DNA from: Pseudomonas pseudonitroreducens
GTDB taxonomy: Bacteria > Pseudomonadota > Gammaproteobacteria > Pseudomonadales > Pseudomonadaceae
Assembly: GCF_021603645.1 (NCBI RefSeq)
Contig: NZ_BQHJ01000002.1
Coordinates: 434,001 to 498,000 of the forward strand
Length of the DNA stretch: 64,000 nt
Reading direction: 5' to 3'
Shown one piece after another: positions 10,823 through 24,315 of this stretch. The translations under genes and the position numbers were made by a program. The notes beneath the pieces are model-generated. The model searched no databases. It was not told where the DNA came from and saw nothing but the letters and a program-made list of their open reading frames with translations. How positions within the stretch are numbered: position 1 is the first letter of the stretch; every line of letters starts with the position of its first letter.

Positions 10823-11593
10823 TCAGGACAGCGCGCGAGTGCTGTAGGCCTCGGTGCGATAGGGCACCGCGATCTCGTCGCGTCCCTTGAGGTCCGGATG
10901 GCTGGCGATCAGCTCGCGAAGTTGCTCGGCGACACGCTGCTTCTGCTCTTGCGGCAACATGGCAATGAAGCTCACCGAGAGGATTCGCGCGACGATCACC
11001 TGCTCCGGCGGCCCCACGTGCTGGTAGCTGAACTCGCGCAGGCGCAGCGGCTCGAAGCGCGCGCCAGAAAAGGCCTGACGCCACAGCCCGGTGTGGAAAC
11101 GCGGCGTGCTGCCTTCATAGCGCTCGACGATGCGCGCCATCTCGGCAACCCAGTCCACCCGCTCATCGCGCACATTCCAGACCAGGCCCAGGTGGCCGCC
11201 CGGCTGCAGGACGCGATGAATCTCACGCAGCGCGCGCTCGTCGGCAAACCAGTGGAAAGCCTGAGCGCAGGTCAACGCATCGACTCTGTGCGCCGCGAGC
11301 GGAATGGCCTGGGCGGTACCGTTGAGCACCTTCACCGCTGGCAACTTCTCGCCCAGTTGCTCGCGCATCGCCGCCACCGGTTCGATAGCGGTGACCTGCG
11401 CGCCCGTGCGCACCAGCAGCGAGGTGAACTTGCCGGTACCTGCGCCAAGATCGACGACCTCCTTGCCAGCGCCGACCTCCAGTTCCTCACCGAGCCAGCC
11501 CAGCAACTCGTCCGGGTAGTCGGGGCGCCCGTGGGCGTATGTCTTCGCCTCGCGGGCGTAACCCTCCCGCGCACTGCCATGTACATCCGTCAT
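10823..11593 (-). CDS. Class I SAM-dependent methyltransferase
   Basis: A 256-residue methyltransferase of the UbiE/Methyltransf_11 type. SAM-binding motif I is VVDLGAGTGKFT (about residues 40-51), with motif II-like region VTAIEPVAAM and a Phe/His/Trp-rich post-motif AQAFHWFAD typical of the group. The start MTDVHGSAREGYAREA was chosen 31 codons inside the longest frame because the upstream part lacks family similarity. The substrate is unknown, and no neighbouring biosynthetic genes point to one. Confidence 0.8.
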   Translation of the reverse strand: MTDVHGSAREGYAREAKTYAHGRPDYPDELLGWLGEELEVGAGKEVVDLGAGTGKFTSLLVRTGAQVTAIEPVAAMREQLGEKLPAVKVLNGTAQAIPLAAHRVDALTCAQAFHWFADERALREIHRVLQPGGHLGLVWNVRDERVDWVAEMARIVERYEGSTPRFHTGLWRQAFSGARFEPLRLREFSYQHVGPPEQVIVARILSVSFIAMLPQEQKQRVAEQLRELIASHPDLKGRDEIAVPYRTEAYSTRALS

Positions 11594-11630
11594 TGTGCCT
11601 CCAGAGCCCGCCCGAGCTGAGCACCAGCGC

Positions 11631-12062
11631 TCAGCGCAACCGGCAGGCCTTGCCGTCAAGACTGGTCTTTCCATCAAGATAGTCACGGTAGCAGCTGAGC
11701 AGGCGCGATTCCTTGACCCGGCAGCGTTTCTGTCGGCACTCGCTGGAAAACTCGAAGCGACCGCCGTCCGGATCGGCCAGCTGGATACGAATGGCCGGCC
11801 AGCCTTTCTTCGGCGCTTTCTCGGGAGTACTGAGCACGCGGTTCTCGTTCTCCACCAGGGCTGCGCCCGCCTCAGCGTAATCGAAGACGAACAGCAGGGT
11901 GCGTGAGGTCTTCAGCGTGCACTCCTGGTGAGTCAGGCAGTTCTGCGCGTCCACTGGCAAGTCCACTGGCAGCTTGGGTGGCGGCGCAACAGGCTCGGCC
12001 GGGCGCAACGAACAGCCGGCGACGAGCGTCAGCAGCAGGATGGAAAGCAACGCACGCAGCAT
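11631..12062 (-). CDS. Putative lipoprotein, unknown function
   Basis: A 143-residue precursor with a lipobox LVAGC (Cys17), then a Pro-rich spacer (PAEPVAPPPKLPVDLPVD) and a small Cys-containing domain (six further Cys, e.g. CLTHQEC, CRQKRC, CYRDY, KACRLR), which suggests disulfides in the periplasm. Not recognised beyond that. It lies downstream of fda on the same strand but beyond fda's terminator, so it probably has its own promoter. Confidence 0.7.
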   Translation of the reverse strand: MLRALLSILLLTLVAGCSLRPAEPVAPPPKLPVDLPVDAQNCLTHQECTLKTSRTLLFVFDYAEAGAALVENENRVLSTPEKAPKKGWPAIRIQLADPDGGRFEFSSECRQKRCRVKESRLLSCYRDYLDGKTSLDGKACRLR

Positions 12063-12085
12063 CGGCGATTTCCTTCTGGCGGATA

Positions 12086-12113
12086 CGAAAGAGCCCCGCA
12101 GGGCGGGGCTCTT
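12086..12113 (-). terminator. Terminator of fda
   Basis: Read on the minus strand: an 11-bp stem AAGAGCCCCGC / GCGGGGCTCTT with a CCT loop, followed by TTTCG. Located about 50 nt after the fda stop. Confidence 0.8.
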
Positions 12114-12164
12114 CAGCTCTCCAGCTGTTCAGAAACAGAGCGAGAGCGGGAACCGGGCTCGAGA

Positions 12165-13229
12165 TCAGTTGACCTTCGACACCAGCTCACCCTTGGCGTA
12201 GCGCTGGAACATGCCTTCCAGGGAGATCGGCTTGATCTTCGAGGCATGGCCGGCGGTGCCGAAGGCTTCGTAGCGAGCGATGCAGATATCACGCATGGCG
12301 ACGATGGTCTTGGCGAAGAACTTGCGCGGGTCGAACTCGCTCGGCTGCTCGGCCATCATGCGGCGGATGGCACCGGTGGAGGCCAGGCGCAGGTCGGTGT
12401 CGATGTTGACCTTGCGCACACCGTGCTTGATACCTTCGACGATTTCCTCGACCGGCACACCGTAGGTTTCCTTGATGTCGCCGCCGAACTCGTTGATCAC
12501 CTTCAGCCACTCTTGCGGCACCGAGGAGGAGCCGTGCATCACCAGGTGGGTGTTGGGGATGCGCTTGTGGATTTCCTTGATGCGCTCGATGGAAAGCACG
12601 TCGCCGGTCGGCGGCTTGGTGAACTTGTAGGCGCCATGGCTGGTGCCGATGGCGATGGCCAGGGCGTCGACCTGGGTCTTCTTGACGAAGTCAGCGGCTT
12701 CTTCCGGGTCGGTCAGCAGTTGGCTGTGGTCCAGCACGCCTTCGGCGCCCACGCCGTCTTCTTCGCCGGCCATGCCGGTTTCCAGGGAGCCCAGGCAGCC
12801 CAGCTCACCTTCCACGGATACGCCGCAGGCGTGGGCGAAGGCAACGGTCTGCTGGGTCACGCGGACGTTGTACTCGTAGTCGGCCGGGGTCTTGCCGTCT
12901 TCCTTCAGCGAGCCGTCCATCATCACCGAGCTGAAGCCTAGCTGGATGGAGCGCTGGCAGACGTCAGGGCTGGTGCCGTGATCCTGGTGCATGCACACCG
13001 GGATGTGCGGGAATTCTTCGATGGCCGCGAGGATCAGGTGGCGCAGGAAGGGCGCACCGGCGTATTTGCGGGCACCGGCGGAAGCCTGCACGATCACCGG
13101 GGAATCGGTCTTGTCGGCCGCTTCCATGATGGCGCGCATCTGCTCCAGGTTGTTGACGTTGAAAGCCGGAACGCCGTAGCCGAACTCGGCGGCGTGGTCC
13201 AGCATTTGGCGCATGCTGATGAGTGCCAT
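12165..13229 (-). CDS. fda: Fructose-1,6-bisphosphate aldolase, class II
   Basis: Zinc-dependent aldolase interconverting fructose-1,6-bisphosphate with DHAP and GAP. In Pseudomonas it works mainly in the gluconeogenic direction because phosphofructokinase is lacking. The 354 residues start [24 protein letters not shown]; the metal-binding segment MHQDHG and the phosphate-binding glycine-rich parts are intact. Length and the insert around [19 protein letters not shown] match the long Calvin-cycle-type class II subgroup. It is the third enzyme of the tkt-epd-pgk-fda order, with two small lipoprotein genes between pgk and fda. Confidence 0.96.
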   Translation of the reverse strand: MALISMRQMLDHAAEFGYGVPAFNVNNLEQMRAIMEAADKTDSPVIVQASAGARKYAGAPFLRHLILAAIEEFPHIPVCMHQDHGTSPDVCQRSIQLGFSSVMMDGSLKEDGKTPADYEYNVRVTQQTVAFAHACGVSVEGELGCLGSLETGMAGEEDGVGAEGVLDHSQLLTDPEEAADFVKKTQVDALAIAIGTSHGAYKFTKPPTGDVLSIERIKEIHKRIPNTHLVMHGSSSVPQEWLKVINEFGGDIKETYGVPVEEIVEGIKHGVRKVNIDTDLRLASTGAIRRMMAEQPSEFDPRKFFAKTIVAMRDICIARYEAFGTAGHASKIKPISLEGMFQRYAKGELVSKVN

Positions 13230-13349
13230 GGTCTTCGCTTCTCCCAGAAGTCAGGCTCGGTTACACGAGCCCCTTAACTACAAGTTTGGAAGCCTGCCGC
13301 AGGGGCAGGCCGTGTTCAAGTCTTCCGGCACACGCCGGACAATCGGCGC

Positions 13350-13685
13350 TCAGGGCGCCTTGCAACCACGGCCGATCAGGTCGTTGCTCTCGACCCAGTA
13401 GACCAGGCCCTGGTCGCCTTTGATGCTCAAGCCGATCAGCCCGTCGCTATAGAAAGCGCCGGAGCCGCCGGGTTCCTCTTCCAGGTGATGGACAACGTCG
13501 TCCTCACCCAGCTTCAGGTCGACCACCGACTTGCTGGGATCGACGTAGCGCCACTGCACCTCGGCCTTGCTGTCACAGACCCAGTGGTTCCAGCCACTGC
13601 CCGAAGCCGACTTGCCGCCGGACGAATGGCTCGAGCAGCCCGCCACCAGCGATAGGGCCAGGGCCGGGACGATATAACGCAGCAT
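13350..13685 (-). CDS. MliC-like putative lysozyme-inhibitor lipoprotein
   Basis: A 111-residue precursor if translated from MLRYIVPALALSLVAGC; this start leaves a compact type II signal peptide with lipobox VAGC. The C-terminal part shows the spaced pattern of the MliC family: WVCDSKAEVQWRY early, then GGSGAFYSDG and a final KGDQGLVY with a terminal Cys that could pair with the first. MliC proteins are outer-membrane anchored inhibitors of C-type lysozyme. The match is by motif only and the function is an inference. Confidence 0.6.
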   Translation of the reverse strand: MLRYIVPALALSLVAGCSSHSSGGKSASGSGWNHWVCDSKAEVQWRYVDPSKSVVDLKLGEDDVVHHLEEEPGGSGAFYSDGLIGLSIKGDQGLVYWVESNDLIGRGCKAP

Positions 13686-13826
13686 CGGGCGACTCTCCTT
13701 CGGGCGGACGCGCCGCCGGATATCCAATGCGCCAGATTGCCCGTCCCGCCGCAGGAACGCCAGTGCCGCCTGCGCCAGGGCGCGGACGGCACTGCCAGTT
13801 CGTGATCCCGACCGCCGGGCGAGGCC

Positions 13827-14021
13827 TCAGGGGCAGTTCACCGGCTTCTGGTCAGGAGTCGGATCGCCGCTACTCTGGCTTTCCACCCGCTCGCGGTTCT
13901 GGTCCGAAGGCACCATGACCGCGGGCGGGCTCATCACTTCACAGGTACTGGGTGTTCCGCCGCCTCCGGCGCAACCCACCAGCACGAGGCAAAACGACAA
14001 CAGAGGGGTGACAGCTCGCAT
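13827..14021 (-). CDS. Very small lipoprotein, unknown function
   Basis: A 64-residue protein starting MRAVTPLLSFCLVLVGC, with lipobox VLVGC followed by GGGG. The mature part is about 47 residues, polar and Pro/Ser/Gln rich, with Cys near both ends (STCEV, VNCP) that could form one disulfide. The start at 14021 is fixed by the AAGGAG sequence 8 nt upstream; an ATG at 14039 would bury that site inside the coding region. It sits between pgk and the MliC-like gene on the same strand. Confidence 0.65.
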   Translation of the reverse strand: MRAVTPLLSFCLVLVGCAGGGGTPSTCEVMSPPAVMVPSDQNRERVESQSSGDPTPDQKPVNCP

Positions 14022-14108
14022 GACCGTTCTCCTTGGCATCCGTACAAGGCTTGTGACCCGAGGATGTCGCGGAGGTTTGCTTTACTGTCGCCCCGGCAGC
14101 GCGCCGGC

Positions 14109-15272
14109 TCAGGCCTTGGCGCGCTGTTCCAGTACTTCCACGGCCGGCAGGACCTTGCCCTCGACGAACTCGAGGAAGGCACCACCACCGGTGGAAATGT
14201 AGGAAATCTGCTCGCCGATGCCGTATTTGTCGATGGCAGCCAGGGTGTCGCCACCGCCGGCAATGCTGAAGGCGGAACCTTCGGCGATGGCCTTGGCCAG
14301 TGTCTTGGTGCCTTCGCCGAACTGGTCGAACTCGAACACGCCGACCGGACCGTTCCAGAGGATGGTCTTGGAAGTCTTCAGCAGCTCGGCGAACTGGGCG
14401 GCGGTCTTCGGGCCGATGTCCAGGATCATGTCGTCGTCGGCCACGTCAGCGATGTCCTTGACGGTGGCAACGGCGGTCTCGGCGAACTCCTTGGCAACCA
14501 CCACGTCCACCGGCAGCGGTACGCTGACCTTGGCGGCAATGGCCTTGGCGGTGTCGACCAGATCGGCTTCGTACAGCGACTTGCCGACTTTGTGGCCCGC
14601 CGCGGCGAGGAAGGTGTTGGCGATGCCGCCGCCGACGATCAGTTGGTCGCAGATCAGCGCCAGGCTGTTCAGCACGTCGAGCTTGGTGGAGACCTTGGAG
14701 CCGGCGACGATGGCGGCCATCGGGCGCGCCGGGTTGCCCAGGGCCTTGCCCAGGGCTTCCAGCTCGGCGGCCAGCAGCGGGCCAGCAGCGGCGACCTTGG
14801 CGAACTTGGCTACGCCGTGGGTGGAACCCTCGGCGCGGTGGGCGGTGCCGAAGGCGTCCATGACGAACACGTCGCACAGGGCGGCGTATTGCTGGGCCAG
14901 TTCGTCGGCGTTCTTCTTCTCGCCCTTGTTGAAGCGCACGTTCTCGAACAACACGACTTCACCCGGCTTCACCTCGACGCCGCCCAGGTAGTCCTTGACC
15001 AGCGGCACAGCGCGGCCCAGGGCCTTGGACAGGTACTCGGCAACCGGCTGCAGGCTGTTCTCTGCGGAGAACTCGCCTTCGGTCGGGCGACCCAGGTGCG
15101 AGCAGACCATCACCGCCGCGCCCTTCTCCAGAGCCAGCTTGATGGTCGGCAGCGAGGCCAGGATGCGCGCGTCGCTCTTGACCACACCGTCCTTCACCGG
15201 AACGTTGAGGTCTTCGCGGATCAGTACGCGCTTACCTTGGAGGTCGAGGTCGGTCATCTTCAACACGGTCAT
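14109..15272 (-). CDS. pgk: Phosphoglycerate kinase
   Basis: Interconverts 1,3-bisphosphoglycerate + ADP and 3-phosphoglycerate + ATP. Full length at 387 residues. Substrate region REDLNVPV near the N-terminus, CSHLGRP, the hinge [13 protein letters not shown], and the nucleotide-binding GGGDT close to the C-terminus are present. The gene follows epd by 28 nt, so the two are almost certainly one transcript. Confidence 0.97.
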   Translation of the reverse strand: MTVLKMTDLDLQGKRVLIREDLNVPVKDGVVKSDARILASLPTIKLALEKGAAVMVCSHLGRPTEGEFSAENSLQPVAEYLSKALGRAVPLVKDYLGGVEVKPGEVVLFENVRFNKGEKKNADELAQQYAALCDVFVMDAFGTAHRAEGSTHGVAKFAKVAAAGPLLAAELEALGKALGNPARPMAAIVAGSKVSTKLDVLNSLALICDQLIVGGGIANTFLAAAGHKVGKSLYEADLVDTAKAIAAKVSVPLPVDVVVAKEFAETAVATVKDIADVADDDMILDIGPKTAAQFAELLKTSKTILWNGPVGVFEFDQFGEGTKTLAKAIAEGSAFSIAGGGDTLAAIDKYGIGEQISYISTGGGAFLEFVEGKVLPAVEVLEQRAKA

Positions 15273-15300
15273 GACAGTCAGTCCTGTAGGGGCTGTTTGA

Positions 15301-16347
15301 TTAACGTTCAGTAGCGGCGACCTGCAGGAAGTGCCCTGCAGTGTCGAGCATGCGGTTGGCGAACCCCCACTCGTTGTCGAACCAGGCCAGCACGTTCACC
15401 AGGCGGGGGCCGGAAACGCGGGTCTGGCTGCCATCGACGATGGCCGAGTGCGGGTCATGATTGAAATCGCAGCTGGCGTGCGGCAGCTCGGTGTAAGCCA
15501 GCAGGCCTTTCAGCGGGCCTTCGCTGGCGGCCTGGCGCAGCACGCGGTTGATCTCCTCGGCGGACGTATCGCGGGAGACCTGCAGGGTGATGTCCAGAGC
15601 CGAGACGTTCACCGTCGGTACTCGAATGGCTTTGGCCTGGATTCGCCCGGCGAGTTCCGGCAGCAGGCGCTCGATGCCGCGCGCCAGACCAGTGGACACC
15701 GGGATCACCGACTGGAAGGCCGAGCGCGTGCGGCGCAGGTCTTCGTGGTGGTAGGCGTCGATCACCGGCTGGTCGTTCATCGCCGAATGGATGGTGGTGA
15801 TCGAGACGTACTCGATGCCCACCGCCTCGTTCAGCAACTTGAGCAGCGGCACGCTGCAGTTGGTGGTGCAGGAGGCGTTGGAAACCAGTGTTTCGGCGCC
15901 GGAGAGGCCCTGCTGGTTGATGCCGAAGACCACGGTGGCGTCGATGTCCGCCTCGCTGGCCATCGGCTGGGAAAACAGTACCCGCGGCGCGCCGGCGCCG
16001 AGGAAGCGCTCGCCGTCTGCACGGGTGTTGTAGACGCCGGAGCATTCCAGCACCAGATCGACGTCCAGGGCGCGCCAGTCGATGGCCTCAGGCTCGGCCT
16101 CGCGGAACACCTTCACGCAATCGCCGCCCACATGCAGGCAACCGTCGGCCACGCTCACCTCGCCGGGGAAGCGGCCGTGGGTGGAGTCGAAGCGGGTCAG
16201 GTATTCGAGGCTGGCCAGGTCCGCCAGGTCGTTCAGGGCGACGATGGAGAAACCGGCCTTGGCGCCGCGCTCGTGCAGGGCACGGAACACGCAGCGGCCG
16301 ATGCGGCCGTAGCCGTTGAGGGCAACTCGGTAAGGGCGCTTGGACAT
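15301..16347 (-). CDS. epd: D-erythrose-4-phosphate dehydrogenase
   Basis: GAPDH-family enzyme that oxidises erythrose-4-phosphate to 4-phosphoerythronate for pyridoxal phosphate synthesis. The 348 residues carry the NAD-binding GYGRIGRC at the N-terminus and the catalytic [10 protein letters not shown] call it Epd rather than GapA because of the tkt-epd-pgk-fda context, conserved in E. coli and P. aeruginosa, and the longer length. GAPDH activity as a side reaction is possible. Confidence 0.9.
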   Translation of the reverse strand: MSKRPYRVALNGYGRIGRCVFRALHERGAKAGFSIVALNDLADLASLEYLTRFDSTHGRFPGEVSVADGCLHVGGDCVKVFREAEPEAIDWRALDVDLVLECSGVYNTRADGERFLGAGAPRVLFSQPMASEADIDATVVFGINQQGLSGAETLVSNASCTTNCSVPLLKLLNEAVGIEYVSITTIHSAMNDQPVIDAYHHEDLRRTRSAFQSVIPVSTGLARGIERLLPELAGRIQAKAIRVPTVNVSALDITLQVSRDTSAEEINRVLRQAASEGPLKGLLAYTELPHASCDFNHDPHSAIVDGSQTRVSGPRLVNVLAWFDNEWGFANRMLDTAGHFLQVAATER

Positions 16348-16369
16348 TGTTATCCCTTGGTGATCTTCA

Positions 16370-16428
16370 TAGGAGCGAACCTGCCCGTGAGTCGAGCGAA
16401 GCGGTTCGCGAGCAAGCTCGCTCCTACA
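16370..16428. repeat. REP element between epd and tkt
   Basis: TAGGAGCGAA at the left and TTCGCGAGCAAGCTCGCTCCTA at the right form a partly palindromic Pseudomonas REP/REPIN-type repeat filling the 93 bp gap between tkt and epd. Confidence 0.75.
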
Positions 16429-16440
16429 ATGAAGCCTCGA

Positions 16441-18438
<1,998 letters not shown>

Positions 18439-18535
18439 CGCTGAATCTCCTGCGGGGGCTGCTTCGAAAGATCGAAGGGAATGAAAAAAGGCCGGTATTT
18501 TCGCCCAGCCAGGCCCTGCGGGGCAATGAGATTCG

Positions 18536-18614
18536 GGCTGCAGGCTACAGGCGGCAGGCCGCAGGTCCTGGCCGGCAACCGCCTGCTGCTTGTCGCCTGT
18601 AGCCTGTAGCTGCC
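18536..18614. repeat. Imperfect inverted repeat of CAGGC/GCCTG type
   Basis: Arms GGCTGCAGGCTACAGGCGGC and, inverted, GCCTGTAGCCTGTAGCTGCC flank a GC-rich centre in the tkt-sahR intergenic region. A related element lies at 36205-36264. It looks like a dispersed intergenic palindromic repeat, not a regulator site. Confidence 0.6.
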
Positions 18615-18626
18615 TTTCGTCTCCAA

Positions 18627-18644
18627 TATCAAAACTTTTTGATA
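18627..18644. promoter_or_regulatory. Perfect palindrome, candidate operator of the SahR-like repressor
   Basis: TATCAAAACTTTTTGATA is an 8-2-8 perfect inverted repeat, strikingly AT-rich against its surroundings. It ends 44 bp upstream of the ArsR-type gene and just 6 bp upstream of the candidate -35. Size, symmetry and position fit a winged-helix dimer operator for autoregulation. No second copy was seen in front of ahcY or metF in this window. Confidence 0.65.
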
Positions 18645-18650
18645 CAGCTA

Positions 18651-18679
18651 TTGCCCGCCCTGAAAGCCGCGACTAGACT
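18651..18679 (+). promoter_or_regulatory. Candidate promoter of sahR-metK
   Basis: TTGCCC and TAGACT separated by 17 bp, each four of six to consensus, with the predicted start of transcription only a few bases before the ATG at 18689. That would make a very short leader or a leaderless mRNA. Confidence 0.45.
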
Positions 18680-18688
18680 GCGCGACCT

Positions 18689-19690
18689 ATGAGCCTGCGC
18701 CTGCCCGAAATCCGCCACGACGATTGCGACCAGCTGGCCGCCCTGTGCAAGGCCGGCGGCGATCCGCTGCGGCTGAACGTCCTGCGGGTGCTGGCCAACG
18801 ATTCGTTCGGCGTGCTGGAACTGGCGCATATCTTTGCCGTCCGCCAGTCGGGCATGAGCCACCACCTCAAGGTGCTGGCCCAGGCCGGCCTGGTCGCCAC
18901 CCGCCGCGAAGGCAACGCGATTTTTTATCGCCGCGCCCTGCCCCAGGGCGACAGCCTGGGCGGCACGCTGCATGGGGCGCTGCTCGAAGAAGTCGACGAA
19001 CTGGCACTGGCCGATGACGTCAGCGCCCGCATCGATGGTGTACATGCCCAGCGTGCCACCGTCAGCCGCGACTACTTCGCCCGCAGTGCAGAGAAGTTCC
19101 AGGCGACCCAGGACCTGATCGCAGGACTGCCGCAATACCGCGAAAGCGTGCTGGCGCTGCTCGATGCACTGAGCTTCGCCCCCGGCGCCACAGCGCTGGA
19201 AGTCGGCCCCGGCGACGGAGGTTTCCTCCCCGAGCTGGCCCGGCGTTTCGATCAGGTCACGGCGCTGGACAACAGCGAGACCATGCTCGAAATGGCACGG
19301 CAACGTTGCGCCAGCGAAAGCCTGAACAACGTCCGACTGCGGTTGGGCGATGCCTTGCAGGACATCGACGACGCGGCGGACTGCGTGGTGCTGAACATGG
19401 TGCTGCATCACTTCGCCGCACCCGCGGAGGCCGTGAAGCAGCTGGCACACCTGGTGAAGCCCGGTGGCAGCCTGCTGGTGACCGAACTCTGCAGCCACGA
19501 CCAGAGCTGGGCCCGAGAGGCCTGTGGTGATCTCTGGCTGGGGTTCGAACAGGAAGACCTGGCCCTCTGGGCCGAAGCCGCCGGGCTTGCGTCCGGCGAA
19601 AGTGTTTACATCGGTTTACGCAATGGCTTTCAGATCCAGGTGCGGCACTTCGCCAAACCGGATTCGCGAAGCGTCCTCACCCACCGGTAA
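18689..19690 (+). CDS. ArsR-family regulator fused to a methyltransferase domain (SahR-like)
   Basis: 333 residues. An N-terminal winged helix-turn-helix of ArsR type (about 10-95) includes DPLRLNVLRVLAND and the recognition helix VRQSGMSHHLKVLAQAGLV. A C-terminal class I SAM-binding fold follows, with motif I ALEVGPGDGGFLPELA (about 168-183) and NMVLHH further on. No Cys-based metal site (ELCVCDL type) is present in the HTH domain, so metal sensing is unlikely. The gene is 17 bp upstream of metK on the same strand. SahR proteins, ArsR regulators with a SAM/SAH-binding domain controlling the SAM cycle, have this layout; assigning this protein to that group is an inference from domain order and context. 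A perfect palindrome sits in its promoter. Confidence 0.85.
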   Translation: MSLRLPEIRHDDCDQLAALCKAGGDPLRLNVLRVLANDSFGVLELAHIFAVRQSGMSHHLKVLAQAGLVATRREGNAIFYRRALPQGDSLGGTLHGALLEEVDELALADDVSARIDGVHAQRATVSRDYFARSAEKFQATQDLIAGLPQYRESVLALLDALSFAPGATALEVGPGDGGFLPELARRFDQVTALDNSETMLEMARQRCASESLNNVRLRLGDALQDIDDAADCVVLNMVLHHFAAPAEAVKQLAHLVKPGGSLLVTELCSHDQSWAREACGDLWLGFEQEDLALWAEAAGLASGESVYIGLRNGFQIQVRHFAKPDSRSVLTHR

Positions 19691-19707
19691 ATGATAGGAA
19701 CCGTTAG

Positions 19708-20898
19708 ATGAGCGAATACTCTGTTTTCACCTCCGAATCCGTCTCCGAAGGCCATCCGGACAAGATCGCAGACCAGATTTCCGATGCGGTGCTCGACGCC
19801 ATCATCGCCAAGGACAAATACGCCCGTGTGGCCTGCGAAACCCTGGTGAAGACCGGTGTCGCGATCATCGCCGGCGAAGTCACCACCTCTGCCTGGGTCG
19901 ACCTGGAAGAGCTGGTGCGCAAAGTCATCATCGACATCGGCTATAACAGCTCCGACGTCGGCTTCGACGGCGCCACCTGCGGCGTGCTGAACATCATCGG
20001 CAAGCAGTCCGTGGACATCAACCAGGGCGTCGACCGCGCCAAGCCGGAAGACCAGGGCGCAGGCGACCAGGGCCTGATGTTCGGCTACGCCAGCAATGAA
20101 ACCGACGTGCTGATGCCCGCACCGATCTGCTTCTCCCACCGTCTGGTGGAGCGCCAGGCCGAGGCCCGCAAATCCGGCCTGCTGCCGTGGCTGCGCCCGG
20201 ACGCCAAGTCCCAGGTCACCTGCCGCTACGAAAACGGCAAGGTGGTCGGCATCGACGCCATCGTCCTGTCCACCCAGCACAACCCGGAAGTCAGCTACAA
20301 GGACCTGCGCGAAGGCGTGATGGAGCTGATCATCAAGCAGGTACTGCCGGCCGAACTGCTGCACAAGGACACCCAGTTCCACATCAACCCGACCGGCAAC
20401 TTCGTCATCGGCGGCCCGGTGGGCGACTGCGGCCTGACCGGTCGCAAGATCATCGTCGACTCCTACGGCGGCATGGCCCGTCACGGCGGCGGCGCGTTCT
20501 CCGGCAAGGACCCGTCCAAGGTTGACCGTTCCGCGGCCTACGCCGGCCGCTACGTGGCCAAGAACATCGTTGCCGCCGGCCTGGCCGAGCGTTGCGAGAT
20601 CCAGGTGTCCTACGCCATTGGCGTGGCCCAGCCGACCTCCATCTCGATCAACACCTTCGGCACCGGCAAGATCAGCGATGAGAAGATCGTCCAACTGGTC
20701 CGCGAGCACTTCGACCTGCGTCCGTACGCGATCACCAAGATGCTCGACCTGCTGCACCCGATGTACCAGCCGACCGCGGCCTACGGCCACTTCGGTCGCA
20801 ACCCGTTCGAAATGACCTACGACGGTGACACCTTCACCGCCTTCACCTGGGAGCGCACCGACAAGGCTGCCGCCCTGCGTGACGCCGCCGGCCTGTAA
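19708..20898 (+). CDS. metK: S-adenosylmethionine synthetase
   Basis: Makes SAM from methionine and ATP. 396 residues, starting [23 protein letters not shown]: the [13 protein letters not shown] motif binds ATP, and GAGDQG(L)MFGYA and [16 protein letters not shown] are the signature sequences of the family. A weak AGGA ribosome binding site precedes it. Only 17 bp separate it from the upstream ArsR-methyltransferase gene, so the two form one operon ending at a strong terminator. Confidence 0.98.
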   Translation: MSEYSVFTSESVSEGHPDKIADQISDAVLDAIIAKDKYARVACETLVKTGVAIIAGEVTTSAWVDLEELVRKVIIDIGYNSSDVGFDGATCGVLNIIGKQSVDINQGVDRAKPEDQGAGDQGLMFGYASNETDVLMPAPICFSHRLVERQAEARKSGLLPWLRPDAKSQVTCRYENGKVVGIDAIVLSTQHNPEVSYKDLREGVMELIIKQVLPAELLHKDTQFHINPTGNFVIGGPVGDCGLTGRKIIVDSYGGMARHGGGAFSGKDPSKVDRSAAYAGRYVAKNIVAAGLAERCEIQVSYAIGVAQPTSISINTFGTGKISDEKIVQLVREHFDLRPYAITKMLDLLHPMYQPTAAYGHFGRNPFEMTYDGDTFTAFTWERTDKAAALRDAAGL

Positions 20899-20912
20899 GG
20901 CCCGGATGCAGG

Positions 20913-20941
20913 AAAAGCCCCGCCTCGGCGGGGCTTTTTCG
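20913..20941 (+). terminator. Terminator of metK
   Basis: Stem AGCCCCGCC / GGCGGGGCT with a two-base loop (flanked by AAA and TTT that extend pairing), followed by TTTTTC, 15 nt after the metK stop. Confidence 0.9.
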
Positions 20942-20962
20942 TTTCCGGCCCAGTAGCTTTTC

Positions 20963-22833
<1,871 letters not shown>

Positions 22834-22838
22834 GCGCC

Positions 22839-24143
22839 TCAGCGCATCTGGAAGGCTTCCTGGTGGAAGCGGTTGCTTGGCATGCCCTGGCGACGCAGGT
22901 CACGACGCAACAGCTCGGCCAGCGCCTGCGGGCCGCAGAACCACACGCTCGGCCAGCGCCCCTGCGCGCCGGGCTGCAGGCCCAGATCAGCCGCCTGCAG
23001 GTAGCCCTCGCTCTCGCTGTAGTGCACGCGCAGGTCGATGCGAGGCAGCTTCGCGCACAACTCGCGCAGACGCCCGGCGTATATGGCGTCGGACGGTGAG
23101 CGCACGCAGTACAGCAGCGTTACTTCCGGGCAGTCTTCCGGCCGCCCCTGCAGTGACTCGAGCCAGGCCAGGAACGGCGTGATGCCGATACCACCGGCGA
23201 TCCACACCTGCCGCTCGCCCTTGTCACGGCGGAAGTCGAAGCGACCATAAGGGCCTTCCACCTTCACCGGATCACCGACCTTCAGTCCGTTCTGAAGGCG
23301 CTGCGTGTAGTCCCCCAGTGCCTTGATGCTGAAACGCACCTCGCCATTGCCCAGATCGCCGCTGGAAATAGTGAAGGGGTGCTGCCCCTCCAGGCGATCA
23401 CAGGTCAGAAAGGCAAATTGGCCGGCACGATGCTGCCAGCGGCCCTGCAGCTTGCAAGTCACTTCCAGCATGCGTTCGCCGGGACGCTCGAGCGCCACCA
23501 CGACGCCCTGGTGGGTGCGCCGACGGCCGATCTGCCCGGCCAGCGACCAGAGCGCGCACAGGCTGCCCACCGCCGCGCAGAACGCCACCAGCCATCCGAT
23601 CGGCTGCGCCCAGTAGCCCGCCGGCGCCAGCACCACGCCATGGAAGGCGAGCACCAGGTAGACCACTGCGAGGGTTTTGTGGACGTAACGCCACAGGTGG
23701 TAGGGGAAGCGCTGCCAGAGGGTGATGACCAGCATCGCCGCCAGCAGCCAGGCCGACCACTCGCCCAGGTCCTTGGCCGAACCGCGGAAGACGTCGAGGA
23801 AGGTTTCCACCCGCGGCCCCTTCGCCGGCTTGGCAATGAACTCGGCAAGCAGCGGCCCGCCCAGCTCCATCAGGTAGTGCAGCAGACCGAGCACGATGGC
23901 CAGGATGCCCGCCCACTTGTGCGCGCGGTACATGCGGTCGAGGCCGTCGAGAGGCCTCTCCAGCCACACCGGGCGCACCGCCAGCAGCATGATCAACGAC
24001 ATCAGCGCAAAGGACGCGACACCCGTGAAGAGAATGGCCTGCTTGCGCAGAACCCAGATGTCCAGCGTGGCCGGCGGGTCGACGAACAGCGCCAGGCCAA
24101 AGGTGGCCGCCACGGCCAGTAGTACGATCCAGATAAGTTTCAT
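22839..24143 (-). CDS. Ferric-reductase-like membrane flavohaem oxidoreductase
   Basis: 434 residues with a membrane part of six predicted helices (about 1-215), including His residues in AHKWAGILAIVLGLLHYLME and the YVHKTLAVVYLVLAFHG helix that could bind two b haems. A cytoplasmic ferredoxin-reductase part follows: FAD motif HPFTISS, NAD(P)-binding VWIAGGIGITPFLAW, and a terminal WFCGPQALAELL. Electron transfer from NAD(P)H through FAD and haem to an unknown acceptor is inferred. Start chosen at MKLIWIVLL because AAGGAGG precedes it. It converges with ligB 6 bp away. Confidence 0.85.
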   Translation of the reverse strand: MKLIWIVLLAVAATFGLALFVDPPATLDIWVLRKQAILFTGVASFALMSLIMLLAVRPVWLERPLDGLDRMYRAHKWAGILAIVLGLLHYLMELGGPLLAEFIAKPAKGPRVETFLDVFRGSAKDLGEWSAWLLAAMLVITLWQRFPYHLWRYVHKTLAVVYLVLAFHGVVLAPAGYWAQPIGWLVAFCAAVGSLCALWSLAGQIGRRRTHQGVVVALERPGERMLEVTCKLQGRWQHRAGQFAFLTCDRLEGQHPFTISSGDLGNGEVRFSIKALGDYTQRLQNGLKVGDPVKVEGPYGRFDFRRDKGERQVWIAGGIGITPFLAWLESLQGRPEDCPEVTLLYCVRSPSDAIYAGRLRELCAKLPRIDLRVHYSESEGYLQAADLGLQPGAQGRWPSVWFCGPQALAELLRRDLRRQGMPSNRFHQEAFQMR

Positions 24144-24315
24144 GAGTCCTCCTTGGGGCGCCAAAGCAGCGGGCCCAAGCGGAAGCTGAAGGAACCTTCT
24201 GAATCATCCCTTAATTTCGAAGGGTCTTTAGCCAGGCATTGGCAATGCCATGACCCATGTCAAACGCAGCGTCCTTCGTTATTCTCGGCAGATTCCTAAA
24301 TGCCAGTTACACGCC

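Noticed and set aside
14022-14039. Longer start for the 64-residue lipoprotein
   Set aside because: The upstream ATG would place the AAGGAG ribosome binding site inside the coding region.
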